64,000 nucleotides of DNA from Candidatus Faecousia faecavium. GTDB taxonomy: Bacteria > Bacillota > Clostridia > Oscillospirales > Oscillospiraceae. Where the stretch lies: the NCBI GenBank assembly GCA_018712645.1, contig DVGO01000065.1, positions 1 to 64,000 of the forward strand, read 5' to 3'. The position numbers were made by a program, and so were the translations under genes. Positions 9,327-18,580 of the stretch are shown here, one piece after another (within the stretch, counting starts at the first letter, position 1; each line of letters starts with the position of its first letter). Below the pieces are notes generated by a model, which was not told the DNA's origin, ran no database searches, and saw only the letters and a list, made by a program, of their open reading frames with translations.

Positions 9327-9566
9327 ACTGGGGCGGGCATTTGCCCGCCCCAGTGTATAAAAAAGCCTCGCAGAGTTTGCCCTGCAAAGGGCAAATAGAG
9401 TTAGATCTGTTTTCTGCCGGGGCATGTACCTGGCAGAAAACACCGCTCAGGCTGCAAGTGTGGAATTTGTCCCGGGGGACAAATTCTGCGCGCAGCAGAC
9501 TGCCAGAGTTTGTCGGAAAAGCCCGCAGGGGTTTTTCGACAGTCTCGGCGGGCAAATGCCCGCCCT
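9327..9566. repeat. palindrome-rich intergenic island between binding protein and permease genes
   Basis: The 355-base gap 9314-9668 holds a chain of hairpins. Perfect arms lie at 9327-9339/9342-9354, 9376-9382/9389-9395, 9409-9418/9432-9441, 9463-9473/9476-9486 and 9547-9554/9557-9564. An imperfect hairpin lies near 9510-9537. The first and last share the GGCGGGCA/TGCCCGCC core and bracket the island. The first hairpin resembles a leaky terminator. No convincing protein-coding gene is present. Confidence 0.75.
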
Positions 9567-9668
9567 TTCCCAAAATTGCTTTTGGACAGTGGGAAGAAAC
9601 TTGATGCAAGCCTCTGCCCATTGCCCAAAAGCAAGGACAACATCCATATGAAAGAGAGGGAGATCATC

Positions 9669-10565
9669 TTGGCGAAAAGCAAACGCTCTGTCAATCTGGT
9701 GCAGCGCCCCATCCGGCGCTTTGCCCCCATTTTCATTTTACCTACGTTTCTGGCATTCGTCATTGGCTTTGTCTGGCCCTTCCTGCAAGGTATTTACCTG
9801 TCCTTCTGCAGCTTCAATACCCCTAAAGACGCCAAATGGGTGGGATTTAGCAACTATGTAAAAGCATTTCAGGACCCCGGCTTTGCCAACGCCTTCTGGA
9901 ACACGGCAGCTTTCGCGGTGGTGTCCATCATTCTGATTAACGTGGTGGCTTTCTTCATCGCCTTTGCCCTGACCCAGAAAATGCGGGGCGCCAATCTGTT
10001 CCGTACCGTGTTCTTCATGCCAAACCTCATCGGCGGCGTGGTGCTGGGCTACATCTGGAGCATGATTTTCGACGGCATTCTGAAAAATTACGGCACCTAC
10101 CTCACCGCCAACGGCACCTATGGTTTCTGGGGCCTGGTGATTCTGGTAGCCTGGCAGCAGATCGGTTATATGATGATTATTTACATCGCGGGACTCCAGG
10201 CCATTTCCGAGGATATGCTGGAAGCCGCCCGGATGGACGGCGCCACCGGCAGACAGACCCTGTTCCAGGTCATCATCCCCAACGTGATGCCCTCCATCAC
10301 CACCTGTACTTTCCTGACCCTGACCAACTCCTTTAAGATGTTCGACCAGAACATGGCCCTGACCGGCGGCCTGCCCAGCGTGATTCAGGACGGCGCCAAG
10401 GTCAACATCACCGAACTGCTGGCACTGAACATCTACTCTACTTACAATATCAATAAGAGCTGGCACGGCGTGGCCCAGTCCAAGGCTGTGATATTCTTCA
10501 TCCTGGTGGCTGTGCTGGCCATCTCCCAGCAGGCCGCTACCCGCCGTAAGGAGGTGCAGCAGTAA
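9669..10565 (+). CDS. sugar ABC transporter permease (MalF/MsmF type)
   Basis: This is an inner-membrane subunit of the importer, with about six transmembrane helices. The EAA loop for contacting the ATPase is present as EAARMDGATGRQTLFQVIIP. I chose the TTG at 9669, which has a GAGGGAG site 6 bases upstream. The in-frame ATG at 9648 would add seven residues and has a weaker site. The first permease of the second importer in this window (41691) also appears to start with TTG in the same setting. Its stop overlaps the start of the next permease by one base (TAATG). Confidence 0.88.
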   Translation: MAKSKRSVNLVQRPIRRFAPIFILPTFLAFVIGFVWPFLQGIYLSFCSFNTPKDAKWVGFSNYVKAFQDPGFANAFWNTAAFAVVSIILINVVAFFIAFALTQKMRGANLFRTVFFMPNLIGGVVLGYIWSMIFDGILKNYGTYLTANGTYGFWGLVILVAWQQIGYMMIIYIAGLQAISEDMLEAARMDGATGRQTLFQVIIPNVMPSITTCTFLTLTNSFKMFDQNMALTGGLPSVIQDGAKVNITELLALNIYSTYNINKSWHGVAQSKAVIFFILVAVLAISQQAATRRKEVQQ

Positions 10566-11416
10566 TGAAAAAATCGACCCAGTATTCTAACCTGAGTAAG
10601 GTCATGACCGTTTTGTTTGCCCTGCTGTCCATTGCCTGGCTGATTCCCATTTTTGAGGTGGTCATCAACTCCTTCAAGGCAAACAGCTTCGTCAACCTGG
10701 AGCCCTTCGCACTGCCCACGGCGGAATCCTTCGTCGGCTGGGCCAACTACATCAAGGGCATGACCTTCGGCAACTACCCCTTCTTCCGGGCAGCTTTTTA
10801 CAGCTTCTTTATCACCATCGCCTCTGTTGCCCTGATTCTTCTGTTCTGCTCCATGTCCGCCTGGTACATTGCCCGGGTCAACAGCACCATTTCCAAGGTG
10901 TTCTACTACCTGTGCCTGTTCTCCATGATCGTTCCCTTCCAGATGGTTATGTTCACCCTGACCTTTACCGCGGACCAGCTGGATCTGAACACCCCCTTCA
11001 CCATTCCGGTAGTCTACCTGGGCTTCGGTGCAGGATTGGCGATCTTTATGTTCCTGGGATTTGTCAAGGGACTGCCACTGGAAATTGAGGAAGCGGCGGC
11101 CATTGACGGCTGCGGCCCTCTGCGCACCTACTTCAACGTGGTGCTGCCCATGCTCAAGCCCACCCTGATTTCCGTGGGCATTCTGGAACTGATGTGGGTA
11201 TGGAATGACTATCTGCTGCCCTATCTGGTTCTGGACCGGACCAAGTATATGACCATCCCCATCCTGGTGCAGTACCTCAAAGGCAGCTACGGCACTGTGG
11301 ATCTGGGCGCTACCATGGCGGTGATTATGATGAGCATCATCCCCATCATCGTCGCCTACATGTTCTGCCAGAAGCACATCATCAAGGGCGTGGCAGCCGG
11401 CGCCGTGAAGGGATAA
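10565..11416 (+). CDS. sugar ABC transporter permease (MalG/MsmG type)
   Basis: This 283-residue second permease of the CUT1 importer has six predicted helices. The EAA loop is IEEAAAIDGCGPLRTYFNVV and the C-terminus ends in the family-typical IIKGVAAGAVKG. Its start overlaps the previous stop, so the two permeases are translationally coupled. No ATPase gene follows, so a shared MsmX/UgpC-type ATPase encoded elsewhere must energise transport. Confidence 0.92.
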   Translation: MKKSTQYSNLSKVMTVLFALLSIAWLIPIFEVVINSFKANSFVNLEPFALPTAESFVGWANYIKGMTFGNYPFFRAAFYSFFITIASVALILLFCSMSAWYIARVNSTISKVFYYLCLFSMIVPFQMVMFTLTFTADQLDLNTPFTIPVVYLGFGAGLAIFMFLGFVKGLPLEIEEAAAIDGCGPLRTYFNVVLPMLKPTLISVGILELMWVWNDYLLPYLVLDRTKYMTIPILVQYLKGSYGTVDLGATMAVIMMSIIPIIVAYMFCQKHIIKGVAAGAVKG

Positions 11417-11446
11417 CAATCTATTCCCCGAAAGCGAGGTGTGTCC

Positions 11447-12490
11447 ATGACCATCAAAGACCTGGCCGCCAAAACCGGCTACGCCGTGGGCACCATTTCC
11501 CGGGCCTTGAACGGCCATCCCCATGTCAGTGAAAAAGCACGAAAAGCCATTCTGGAAGCCGCCCGGGAAAGCGGCTTCCAGCTCAACACCAACGCCAAGC
11601 AGCTCAAGCAGACCCACTCCACCACCATTCTGGTGGTGGTCAAGGGTATCGGCAATGAGCTTTTCGGCGAGATGGTGGAGACCATTCAGAACCACATCGC
11701 CCAGACCCGCTACCAGCTGCTGGTGGACTATCTGGACGAAGATTCCAACGAGGTGACCCGGGCGGTGCAGCTGTGCCGGGAGCGAAAGCCTCTGGGCATC
11801 ATCTTCCTGGGCGGCAACACCGACAATTTCCTCCGGGATTTTGCCGCTATCGACCTGCCCTGCGTGGCGGTGACCCACGATGCATCGGGTTTGCCCTTTG
11901 CCAATCTGTCCAGCGTCACCACCGATGACCTCCAGGCCACCCGGTGTGCCATCGATACCCTGATTTCCATGGGTCACAGCCGCATTGCCATCATCGGCGG
12001 CAACCGACAGCTGTCCGATACCAGCCGCCTGCGCTATGAGGGCTGTATGCAGTCCTTTGCCCACCACGGTATTCCTTTTGATTCGGAGCGGGACTACCAG
12101 GGTGTGCGCTACTCCTACCAGGACGGCTACCGGGCGGTGCAGACTCTGCTGGATGGCGGCTGCACCTTCACGGCGATTTTCGCCAGTGCCGACGTGATGG
12201 CCATCGGGGCCATCCGGGCGCTGTGGGATCACGGCCTGCGGGTGCCGGAGGATGTGTCGGTGATGGGGGTGGACGGACTGCCCTTGGGCAGCTTCCTGGT
12301 GCCCCAGCTGGCTACCGTGGTGCAGGATGCGGCAAAGCTTGCCCAGCGAAGCGTAGCAATTTTGCTGGAAGCCATTGAGCAAGGCTGTCCTGCCCGACAC
12401 GAAATTGTCCCCTTTGTCATCGCCCGCCGGGAGAGCATTCGGGACATTACACAAGGAGAACCAAAACCATGCGCGAAAGCGGAATTTTAA
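11447..12490 (+). CDS. LacI family transcriptional regulator
   Basis: This 347-residue repressor has an N-terminal helix-turn-helix (TIKDLAAKTGYAVGTISRAL), a hinge helix near residues 48-58, and a periplasmic-binding-protein-like effector domain. The ATG at 11447 has a GAGGTG site 5 bases upstream and is preferred over the GTG six bases earlier. The gene sits inside the operon it probably controls. The TGGAA-CG-TTCCA palindrome at 7903-7916 is the best candidate operator. Its 3' end overlaps the start of malQ by 22 bases. The inducer is probably an alpha-glucoside, inferred from the neighbours. Confidence 0.92.
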   Translation: MTIKDLAAKTGYAVGTISRALNGHPHVSEKARKAILEAARESGFQLNTNAKQLKQTHSTTILVVVKGIGNELFGEMVETIQNHIAQTRYQLLVDYLDEDSNEVTRAVQLCRERKPLGIIFLGGNTDNFLRDFAAIDLPCVAVTHDASGLPFANLSSVTTDDLQATRCAIDTLISMGHSRIAIIGGNRQLSDTSRLRYEGCMQSFAHHGIPFDSERDYQGVRYSYQDGYRAVQTLLDGGCTFTAIFASADVMAIGAIRALWDHGLRVPEDVSVMGVDGLPLGSFLVPQLATVVQDAAKLAQRSVAILLEAIEQGCPARHEIVPFVIARRESIRDITQGEPKPCAKAEF

Positions 12491-13947
12491 TGCACATTAC
12501 CTCCCTGCCCGGCCCCTATGGCATTGGCGCCATGGGCAAGGAGGCTTACCACTTTGTGGATTTTCTGGAAAAAGCAGGCCAGTCCTGCTGGCAAATTCTG
12601 CCCCTGACACCTACAGGCTACGGCGACTCCCCTTACCAGTCCTTCGGTGCCTGTGCGGGAAACCCTTACCTTATTGACCTGGATATCCTGGTAGCGGAAG
12701 GGTTGCTGAAAAAGAAGGAACTGCGCAGCATTACCTGGTGCCAGAGCGCCGACCGGGTGGATTTCGGCATCCAGTATGCGCAGCGGCTGGCGGTTCTGGT
12801 GCTGGCATACCAGCGGTTTGTGCCGGGAGAGGAATACGAAACTTTCCTGGCAGAAAACCAAAGCTGGCTGCCGGATTATGCCCTGTTTATGGCCCTCAAG
12901 GACGAAAACGGGGGAAAGCCCTGGCTGGACTGGCCTGAGGATGTAAAACTGCGAAAGCCCGAAGCCCTGGAAGAAAAACGAAAGGAACTGTCTGAGGCTA
13001 TTGCCCGGCAGTATTTCCTGCAATATCAGTTTGACCGGCAGTGGAAAGCTCTGCGCAGCTACGCAAATGAAAAAGGCATCCGCATCATCGGTGACGTGCC
13101 CATTTATGTGCCTCTGGATTCTGTGGACGTGTGGGCAAACCCCCAGCTTTTCCAGCTGGATGAAGCCCGGCGGCCGGTGGTGGTGGCGGGGTGCCCGCCG
13201 GATTCCTTTACCGCCGACGGTCAGCTCTGGGGCAATCCCATCTATGACTGGAAGACTATGGCCAAGAACGGCTACCGCTGGTGGATTCACCGCCTGGAAG
13301 CTGCGGCGAAAATGTATGACGTGGTGCGCATCGACCATTTCCGGGGCTTTGAAAGCTACTGGGCCGTACCCGCCGGGGACAAAACAGCCCGGGGCGGCAA
13401 GTGGGTGAAAGGTCCCGGCCTGGACTTCATCCGCACCATTCAGAAGGCCCTGCCCAAGCTGGACTTCATTGCCGAGGATCTGGGCTATGTGACCCCGGAA
13501 GTGCGGCAGCTGCAGCTGGATTCCGGCTATCCCGGCATGAAGGTCATGGAATTTGCCTTCGATTCCCGGGAGGAAAGCGACTACCTGCCCCACCTGTACC
13601 CGGTGGATTCCATCTGCTACACCGGCACCCATGACAACGTGACCCTGAAGCAGTGGTTTGATGAAGCATCCAAAGAGGATGTGGCCTATGCCAAGGCCTA
13701 CCTGGGCCTGAACAAGGAGGAAGGCTGCATCTGGGGCATGATTCGGGGTGCCATGTCCTCGGTGTCCCGGCTGTGCGTGGTGCAGATGCAGGATTATCTG
13801 GAACTGGGCAAGCCTGCCCGGATGAATTTCCCCGGCACCCTGTCCAGCGCCAACTGGACCTGGCGGGCGAAAAAGGGCTTTGATTCCGACGCCCTGGCAA
13901 AGCGGATTTACAAACTGACCAAGCTCTACGGCAGAGCCAAAGCATAA
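12469..13947 (+). CDS. malQ: 4-alpha-glucanotransferase (amylomaltase, GH77)
   Basis: MalQ transfers alpha-1,4-glucan segments between maltodextrins in the cytoplasm and releases glucose. The 492-residue protein shows GH77 signatures: the substrate region VAGCPPDSFTADGQLWGNP, the nucleophile segment VRIDHFRGF, and the acid/base strand IAEDLG. The NPYLIDLD segment near the N-terminus is also typical. An AAGGAG site at about 12453 precedes the ATG, which lies inside the 3' end of the LacI gene. The enzyme would process maltodextrins brought in by the upstream importer. Confidence 0.96.
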   Translation: MRESGILMHITSLPGPYGIGAMGKEAYHFVDFLEKAGQSCWQILPLTPTGYGDSPYQSFGACAGNPYLIDLDILVAEGLLKKKELRSITWCQSADRVDFGIQYAQRLAVLVLAYQRFVPGEEYETFLAENQSWLPDYALFMALKDENGGKPWLDWPEDVKLRKPEALEEKRKELSEAIARQYFLQYQFDRQWKALRSYANEKGIRIIGDVPIYVPLDSVDVWANPQLFQLDEARRPVVVAGCPPDSFTADGQLWGNPIYDWKTMAKNGYRWWIHRLEAAAKMYDVVRIDHFRGFESYWAVPAGDKTARGGKWVKGPGLDFIRTIQKALPKLDFIAEDLGYVTPEVRQLQLDSGYPGMKVMEFAFDSREESDYLPHLYPVDSICYTGTHDNVTLKQWFDEASKEDVAYAKAYLGLNKEEGCIWGMIRGAMSSVSRLCVVQMQDYLELGKPARMNFPGTLSSANWTWRAKKGFDSDALAKRIYKLTKLYGRAKA

Positions 13948-13951
13948 AAAC

Positions 13952-13978
13952 CGGGAGGGGAAACCCTCCCGATTTTTT
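13952..13978 (+). terminator. intrinsic terminator after malQ
   Basis: Arms at 13952-13959 and 13964-13971 flank a GAAA tetraloop and are followed by six T. Confidence 0.92.
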
Positions 13979-14065
13979 ATGGAAAATTCAACAACTGTTT
14001 ACACCTGCTCTACTTTCCCTTTGGCAGAACCTATGGTAAAATAGAGAAAATGCGAGGTGACCAAA

Positions 14066-14698
14066 ATGGGAAGCTGTGTAATTTTCTGCGCCGCAGAATT
14101 TGATGCCCTGGCCCGGCCTTTGGCGGAGGATGACTTTGTCATTGCCGCAGACGGGGGGCTGCGGCATACGGAGAAACTGGGGATTGTGCCTCAGGAAATT
14201 CTGGGGGATTTTGACTCCCTGGGATATACTCCCACCGGAGCCAATGTGTTCCCGGTGGAAAAGGATGATACCGACGCCATGCTGGCGGTGCGCCGGGGAC
14301 TGGAGCTGGGATACCGGGAGTTTGTTCTCTACGGCAGTGTGGACGGCTCCCGGCTGGACCACACTGTGGCCAATTTCCAGACGTTGCAATTTCTCGCCGA
14401 CCGGGGAGCAGTGGGATACCTGGTGGGAAAGGATTTCCTCATCACGGTGGTACAAAATGGGGCCATTGCCTTCCCGGCTGGGTGCCGGGGAACTTTAAGC
14501 GTGTTCTGCCTGGGCAGCGATGCTTCGGGTGTAACGCTGGAAGGGCTGTACTACCCTCTGAAAAACGGCACCCTCACCGCCGGGTTCCCCCTGGGGGTCA
14601 GCAACCACTTTACCGGCGACCCTGCCCGGATTTCCGTGGCCCGGGGCAGCCTTCTGGTGCTGTGGCAGCGGGAAAACGGCTTTCCGGATCGAATCTGA
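14066..14698 (+). CDS. thiN: thiamine pyrophosphokinase
   Basis: This enzyme converts thiamine plus ATP to thiamine pyrophosphate. The 210-residue protein carries the family motifs AADGGLRH, EILGDFDSL, EKDDTDAML and GSVDGSRLDHTVAN, which supply the acidic metal ligands and the thiamine site. The ATG at 14066 is preferred because an AGGTGA site lies just upstream; a GTG three codons earlier is the alternative. An extended -10 (TGGTAAAAT) is visible near 14030. In Firmicutes this gene commonly follows rpe/rsgA, but here it is followed 18 bases later by a P-type ATPase gene. Confidence 0.93.
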   Translation: MGSCVIFCAAEFDALARPLAEDDFVIAADGGLRHTEKLGIVPQEILGDFDSLGYTPTGANVFPVEKDDTDAMLAVRRGLELGYREFVLYGSVDGSRLDHTVANFQTLQFLADRGAVGYLVGKDFLITVVQNGAIAFPAGCRGTLSVFCLGSDASGVTLEGLYYPLKNGTLTAGFPLGVSNHFTGDPARISVARGSLLVLWQRENGFPDRI

Positions 14699-14716
14699 GC
14701 CAAAGGAGATGGGGCT

Positions 14717-17125
14717 ATGGAACAAAGACAGAACATTGCGCCGATCTGCGCTGATCCGGATATCGGCCTTACCCAGGAGCAGGTAAGATCGCGCCTGGAA
14801 GCCGGCCTGGTCAGCGGCAAGCCCCACCACTCCGGGAAAACCCCCGGGGAAATCATCTGGGGCCACTGCTTTACCTTTTTCAATCTGATTTTTTTGGTGC
14901 TGGCGGCGCTGCTGGTGATCAGCGGCTCCAGCGTACTGAATATGGGATTTCTGATGGTGGCGGCCATCAATACCGTCATCGGCATCGTTCAGGAGATCCG
15001 GGCCAAGCGGGCGGTGGATCGGCTGGCCCTGGTGGCGGAGCGCCCGGTGACGGTGATCCGGGAGGGCAAGCGTATGGAGGTTCCCCCGGAGGAAATCCTT
15101 CGCGATGATATTGCCGAATTTGCCCAGGGTGACCAGCTCTGCGCCGACGGCATCCTGCGGCAGGGAGAGCTGTGGCTGGATGAATCCCTGATTACCGGAG
15201 AAGCCGAAGCCGTTACCCATATGCCCGGGGACATTCTGCGCTCCGGCAGTATTGTGGTTGCCGGTCGGGGCCGGGTGCAGCTGACGGCAGTGGGTGCGGA
15301 GGCTTTTGCCAGCAAACTCTCCCGGGAGGCCAAGGAAAATCCCAAAGCCCGCAAATCCGAAATGATGCGTTCTCTGGATAAGCTGATTCTGGTACTGGGT
15401 ATTGCCCTGGTTCCTGTGGGACTGGTGCTGTTTTATCAGGAATTTGCCGTGCTGCAGCTGAATTTCCGGGATAGTGTGGAAGGCACTGTGGCGGCCCTGG
15501 TGGGGATGATTCCCGAGGGGCTGTACCTGCTGACCTCCATTGCCATGGCGGCCTCGGCGCTGAAGCTGAGCCGGGAGAAGGTGCTGGTGCAGGATATGAA
15601 CTGCATCGAGTCCCTGGCCCGGGTGGATGTGCTGTGCGTGGACAAAACCGGCACCATCACCCAGCCGGAAATGGAAGTGGAAAACCTAATCCCCCTGTCC
15701 GGCCATCAGCCGGAATATCTGGAAGCGGTGCTCAGCGCTATGTACGGCGCCCAAGAGCCGGACAACGCCACCGCCCGGGCCATTGGGGAACTGTTTCACA
15801 GTGAAAGCAGCTGGGTGGAAATGAAACGGATTCCCTTCTCCCCCCAGACCAAATGGAGTGCTGCGGTATTTGAAGGAGAAGGGGCCTTTGTGGTGGGCGC
15901 TCCGGAGCGGATTCTGGGCCGGAAGGTGGAAATGATTTCCTCCCAGATTCGCAGCTGGACCGACCGGGGCAGCCGGGTGCTGCTGGTGGCAGGCTATGAT
16001 GGAGATCCTCAGCCGGAGGGTCTGGACCCGGAGCAGGTTACGCCTTTGGCTCTGCTGATTCTCAGCAGTCCTATTCGGGAAAATGCCAAGCAGACCTTTT
16101 CTTACTTCGCCCGACAGGGCGTATCCATCCGAGTGATTTCCGGAGACGATCCACACACCGTCAGCCAGGTAGCCGCCCAGGCGGGAATCGAAGGGGCGGA
16201 ACATTATTTGGATGCCTCCACTCTGGAAACGGAGGAAGACTACGCCCGGGCGGCGGCAGAAACCATCGTATTCGGGCGAGTGACTCCGGAGCAGAAGCGG
16301 AAGCTGGTTGCCGCATTGCAAAACCAGGGGCACACTGTTGCCATGACCGGCGACGGCGTCAACGACCTTCTGGCCATGAAGCAGGCGGACTGCTCCGTGG
16401 CCATGGCCTCCGGGGCCCAGGCTGCCAGCCAGCTGGCCAGCTTGGTGCTGCTGAATTCCGACTTTGCCGCCATGCCGGACATTGTGGCCGAGGGGCGGCG
16501 GGTGATCAACAACATCCAGCGGGCAGCCACGTTGTTTTTGGTGAAGAATATCTTTTCTTTGTTCCTGTCGGTGATTTCCCTGTTTACCGATTGGCCCTAT
16601 CCTCTGCAGCCCATGCACCTGACGGTGATTTCTGCCCTGACCATCGGCATTCCCTCCTTCTTTCTGGCCATGGAGCCAAATTACGACCGGGTGCGGGGGC
16701 ATTTTCTCCGGGGCGTGCTGCGCCGGGCCTTCCCTGGCGGGTTGACCAACGTATTTGCGGTGCTGGTCTGCCAGGCCTATATGAGCGTCTTTGCCCTCAC
16801 GGCGGAGTCCATCACCACGGTCTGTGCCGGAATTCTGGGAGTTGTGGGCATGATGGTACTGTTCCAGGTGTGCAAACCCTTTGACCGGTTCCGGAAGGTG
16901 ATCTGGGCCGCCATGGCGGTGGGCCTGGTGGGGGTATTTACGGTGCTGGGCCAGTTCCTGGAACTGACCGCCAGCCGCCCGGAAACCAAGCTGGCCATGC
17001 TGACCTTGCTGCTGATGACCCCCACGGTATTTTTCGCCATGCAGCGGCTGTTTGACTGGGGAGAGCGGTTATACAACCAGATTCTGGGCAAACTGGATGC
17101 CAGGAAGGGCAATCAAGGGCAGTGA
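14717..17125 (+). CDS. P-type cation-transporting ATPase, CtpE/Exp7-like
   Basis: This 802-residue integral membrane pump has the phosphorylation motif DKTGT at Asp309. The actuator loop reads ITGEAE in place of the more usual TGES, the TM4 motif is IPEGLYLLTSIA, and the hinge is TGDGVND. The TM4 segment and the following VQDMNCIESLARVDVLC region resemble the CtpE/Exp7 group, which includes the mycobacterial calcium-uptake protein CtpE. No N-terminal heavy-metal domain is present. It probably moves a divalent cation such as calcium, inferred from resemblance only. It follows thiN in the same direction and is followed by a MocR regulator after one base. Confidence 0.88.
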   Translation: MEQRQNIAPICADPDIGLTQEQVRSRLEAGLVSGKPHHSGKTPGEIIWGHCFTFFNLIFLVLAALLVISGSSVLNMGFLMVAAINTVIGIVQEIRAKRAVDRLALVAERPVTVIREGKRMEVPPEEILRDDIAEFAQGDQLCADGILRQGELWLDESLITGEAEAVTHMPGDILRSGSIVVAGRGRVQLTAVGAEAFASKLSREAKENPKARKSEMMRSLDKLILVLGIALVPVGLVLFYQEFAVLQLNFRDSVEGTVAALVGMIPEGLYLLTSIAMAASALKLSREKVLVQDMNCIESLARVDVLCVDKTGTITQPEMEVENLIPLSGHQPEYLEAVLSAMYGAQEPDNATARAIGELFHSESSWVEMKRIPFSPQTKWSAAVFEGEGAFVVGAPERILGRKVEMISSQIRSWTDRGSRVLLVAGYDGDPQPEGLDPEQVTPLALLILSSPIRENAKQTFSYFARQGVSIRVISGDDPHTVSQVAAQAGIEGAEHYLDASTLETEEDYARAAAETIVFGRVTPEQKRKLVAALQNQGHTVAMTGDGVNDLLAMKQADCSVAMASGAQAASQLASLVLLNSDFAAMPDIVAEGRRVINNIQRAATLFLVKNIFSLFLSVISLFTDWPYPLQPMHLTVISALTIGIPSFFLAMEPNYDRVRGHFLRGVLRRAFPGGLTNVFAVLVCQAYMSVFALTAESITTVCAGILGVVGMMVLFQVCKPFDRFRKVIWAAMAVGLVGVFTVLGQFLELTASRPETKLAMLTLLLMTPTVFFAMQRLFDWGERLYNQILGKLDARKGNQGQ

Positions 17126-17126
17126 T

Positions 17127-18488
17127 ATGGTAACTTACGAACTGAAAAAATCTCCGGGTGTTCCCCTGTACGAAGCCCTCTATCGCTGTATCCGCCGGGA
17201 CATTCTGGAAGGCACCCTGAAGCCCGGGACGAAGCTTCCTTCCAAACGGGCGCTGTCTCAGAATCTGGAGGTCAGCAAAATCACCGTGGAAGCGGCCTAC
17301 AATCAGCTCCTGGCGGAAGGATACATCCGCTCCCAGGAGAAGGTGGGCTATTTTGTGGAAGCGGTGGAAGGGCGAAATCCCCCGCCCCCAACCCAGGCGG
17401 AACAGCCGGAGAAGAAGCGGGAGTTCCTGCTGGATCTGACTGGTATTGGTACGGAGCAGTTTCCCTTCTCCGTATGGAGCCGCCTGCAGCGGGAAGTGAT
17501 GCTGGATTACGGCGCAAAGCTTTTGCTGCCTCTTCCCAACCGGGGCGTGATGGAACTGCGTCAGGCCATTGCCGACCATCTGGCGGCCTTCCGGGGGATG
17601 CAGGTTTCTCCTCAGAATATTCTCATTGGTGCGGGAACGGATTTTCTGTACAATTTGCTGATTCAGCTGCTGGGCCGGGACAAGGTCTATGCGGTGGAAG
17701 AGCCGGGGTATGACAAAATCCGGCAGATCTACGCCGCCGGCGGGGTGCGCTGCATCAGCGCCCCCATGGATGACAAGGGAGTATTGCCGGAGGGGCTTTC
17801 CCAGGCAGATGTGCTGCACTGCTCGCCGTCCCACCATTTCCCCACGGGGCTGGTGACGCCTGTGAGCCGCCGGATGGAACTGCTGGACTGGGCCGGGGAG
17901 GACAAGTGGATTATTGAAGATGACTACGACTCGGAATTTCGCTTCGATGCCCACCCCATGCCTACCCTGCAAACCCTGGACGGCGCCCAGCGGGTGATCT
18001 ACATGAACACCTTCTCCAAAACCCTGGCCCCTTCCATCCGTATCAGCTATATGGTGCTGCCTCCGGCGCTGATGGAGCAGTTTCAGAAGGTTTTGGGTTT
18101 TTACAGCTGCACGGTTCCCAGCTTTGAGCAGTACACCCTGGCCCGGTTTCTTTCCCGGGGGTATTTTGAAAAGCACATCAACCGGATGCGAAAATTCTAC
18201 AAAAAGCGAAGAAACGCCCTGGTTTCCCTGCTGGAAAACTGCTCCTTTTCTCAGAAGCTGACCATTCTGGAGCAGGATGCAGGGCTGCATTTTCTTCTGA
18301 AAGTGGACACGGCCCTGCCGGATTCCGATTTGACCCGGGAATTGCTGGGGGTTGGGATACGGGTCAAGGCCCTCAGCGAATACTACCACGACCAGCGCCG
18401 GGACCGGCACTGCCTGGTGGTGAACTATTCCGGAGTGAAAGAGGAAGCCCTGGAGCAGGCTCTGACTGCCATTGAAAAGATTATGTAA
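17127..18488 (+). CDS. MocR/PdxR-type GntR regulator with aminotransferase domain
   Basis: This 453-residue regulator has an N-terminal winged helix of the GntR class (residues about 10-75) with the recognition segment LPSKRALSQNLEVSKITVEAAYNQL. A fold-type I aminotransferase domain follows. The PLP lysine is visible in TFSKTLAPSIRISY and the partner acidic residue in EDDYDSEF. Such proteins sense PLP or amino compounds. No pdxST, GABA or taurine genes are adjacent, so the target is unknown. The ATG at 17127 begins one base after the ATPase stop, so the gene is probably translated from the same message. Confidence 0.9.
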   Translation: MVTYELKKSPGVPLYEALYRCIRRDILEGTLKPGTKLPSKRALSQNLEVSKITVEAAYNQLLAEGYIRSQEKVGYFVEAVEGRNPPPPTQAEQPEKKREFLLDLTGIGTEQFPFSVWSRLQREVMLDYGAKLLLPLPNRGVMELRQAIADHLAAFRGMQVSPQNILIGAGTDFLYNLLIQLLGRDKVYAVEEPGYDKIRQIYAAGGVRCISAPMDDKGVLPEGLSQADVLHCSPSHHFPTGLVTPVSRRMELLDWAGEDKWIIEDDYDSEFRFDAHPMPTLQTLDGAQRVIYMNTFSKTLAPSIRISYMVLPPALMEQFQKVLGFYSCTVPSFEQYTLARFLSRGYFEKHINRMRKFYKKRRNALVSLLENCSFSQKLTILEQDAGLHFLLKVDTALPDSDLTRELLGVGIRVKALSEYYHDQRRDRHCLVVNYSGVKEEALEQALTAIEKIM

Positions 18489-18494
18489 ACAAAT

Positions 18495-18547
18495 GCCCCT
18501 GACCTGGGGATATTTTCCTTGCCTTTTCCTATCAGGGGGGCTATAAT
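18495..18547 (+). promoter_or_regulatory. promoter flanked by an inverted repeat
   Basis: A TTGCCT box (18519-18524), 17 bases and TATAAT (18542-18547) form a promoter for the ADP-ribosylglycohydrolase-like gene. GCCCCTGA at 18495-18502 and its inverted partner TCAGGGG at 18532-18538 bracket the -35 box and reach into the spacer. A regulator, possibly the adjacent MocR protein, could bind here. Confidence 0.6.
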
Positions 18548-18580
18548 AAGACAAAAAGTGTTGGAAGGGAGTGGACAGCG

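Noticed and set aside
10442..12454. 670-codon minus-strand open frame opposite the permease and LacI genes
   Set aside because: It is antisense to recognised genes with operon overlaps and motifs, and has no domain of its own.
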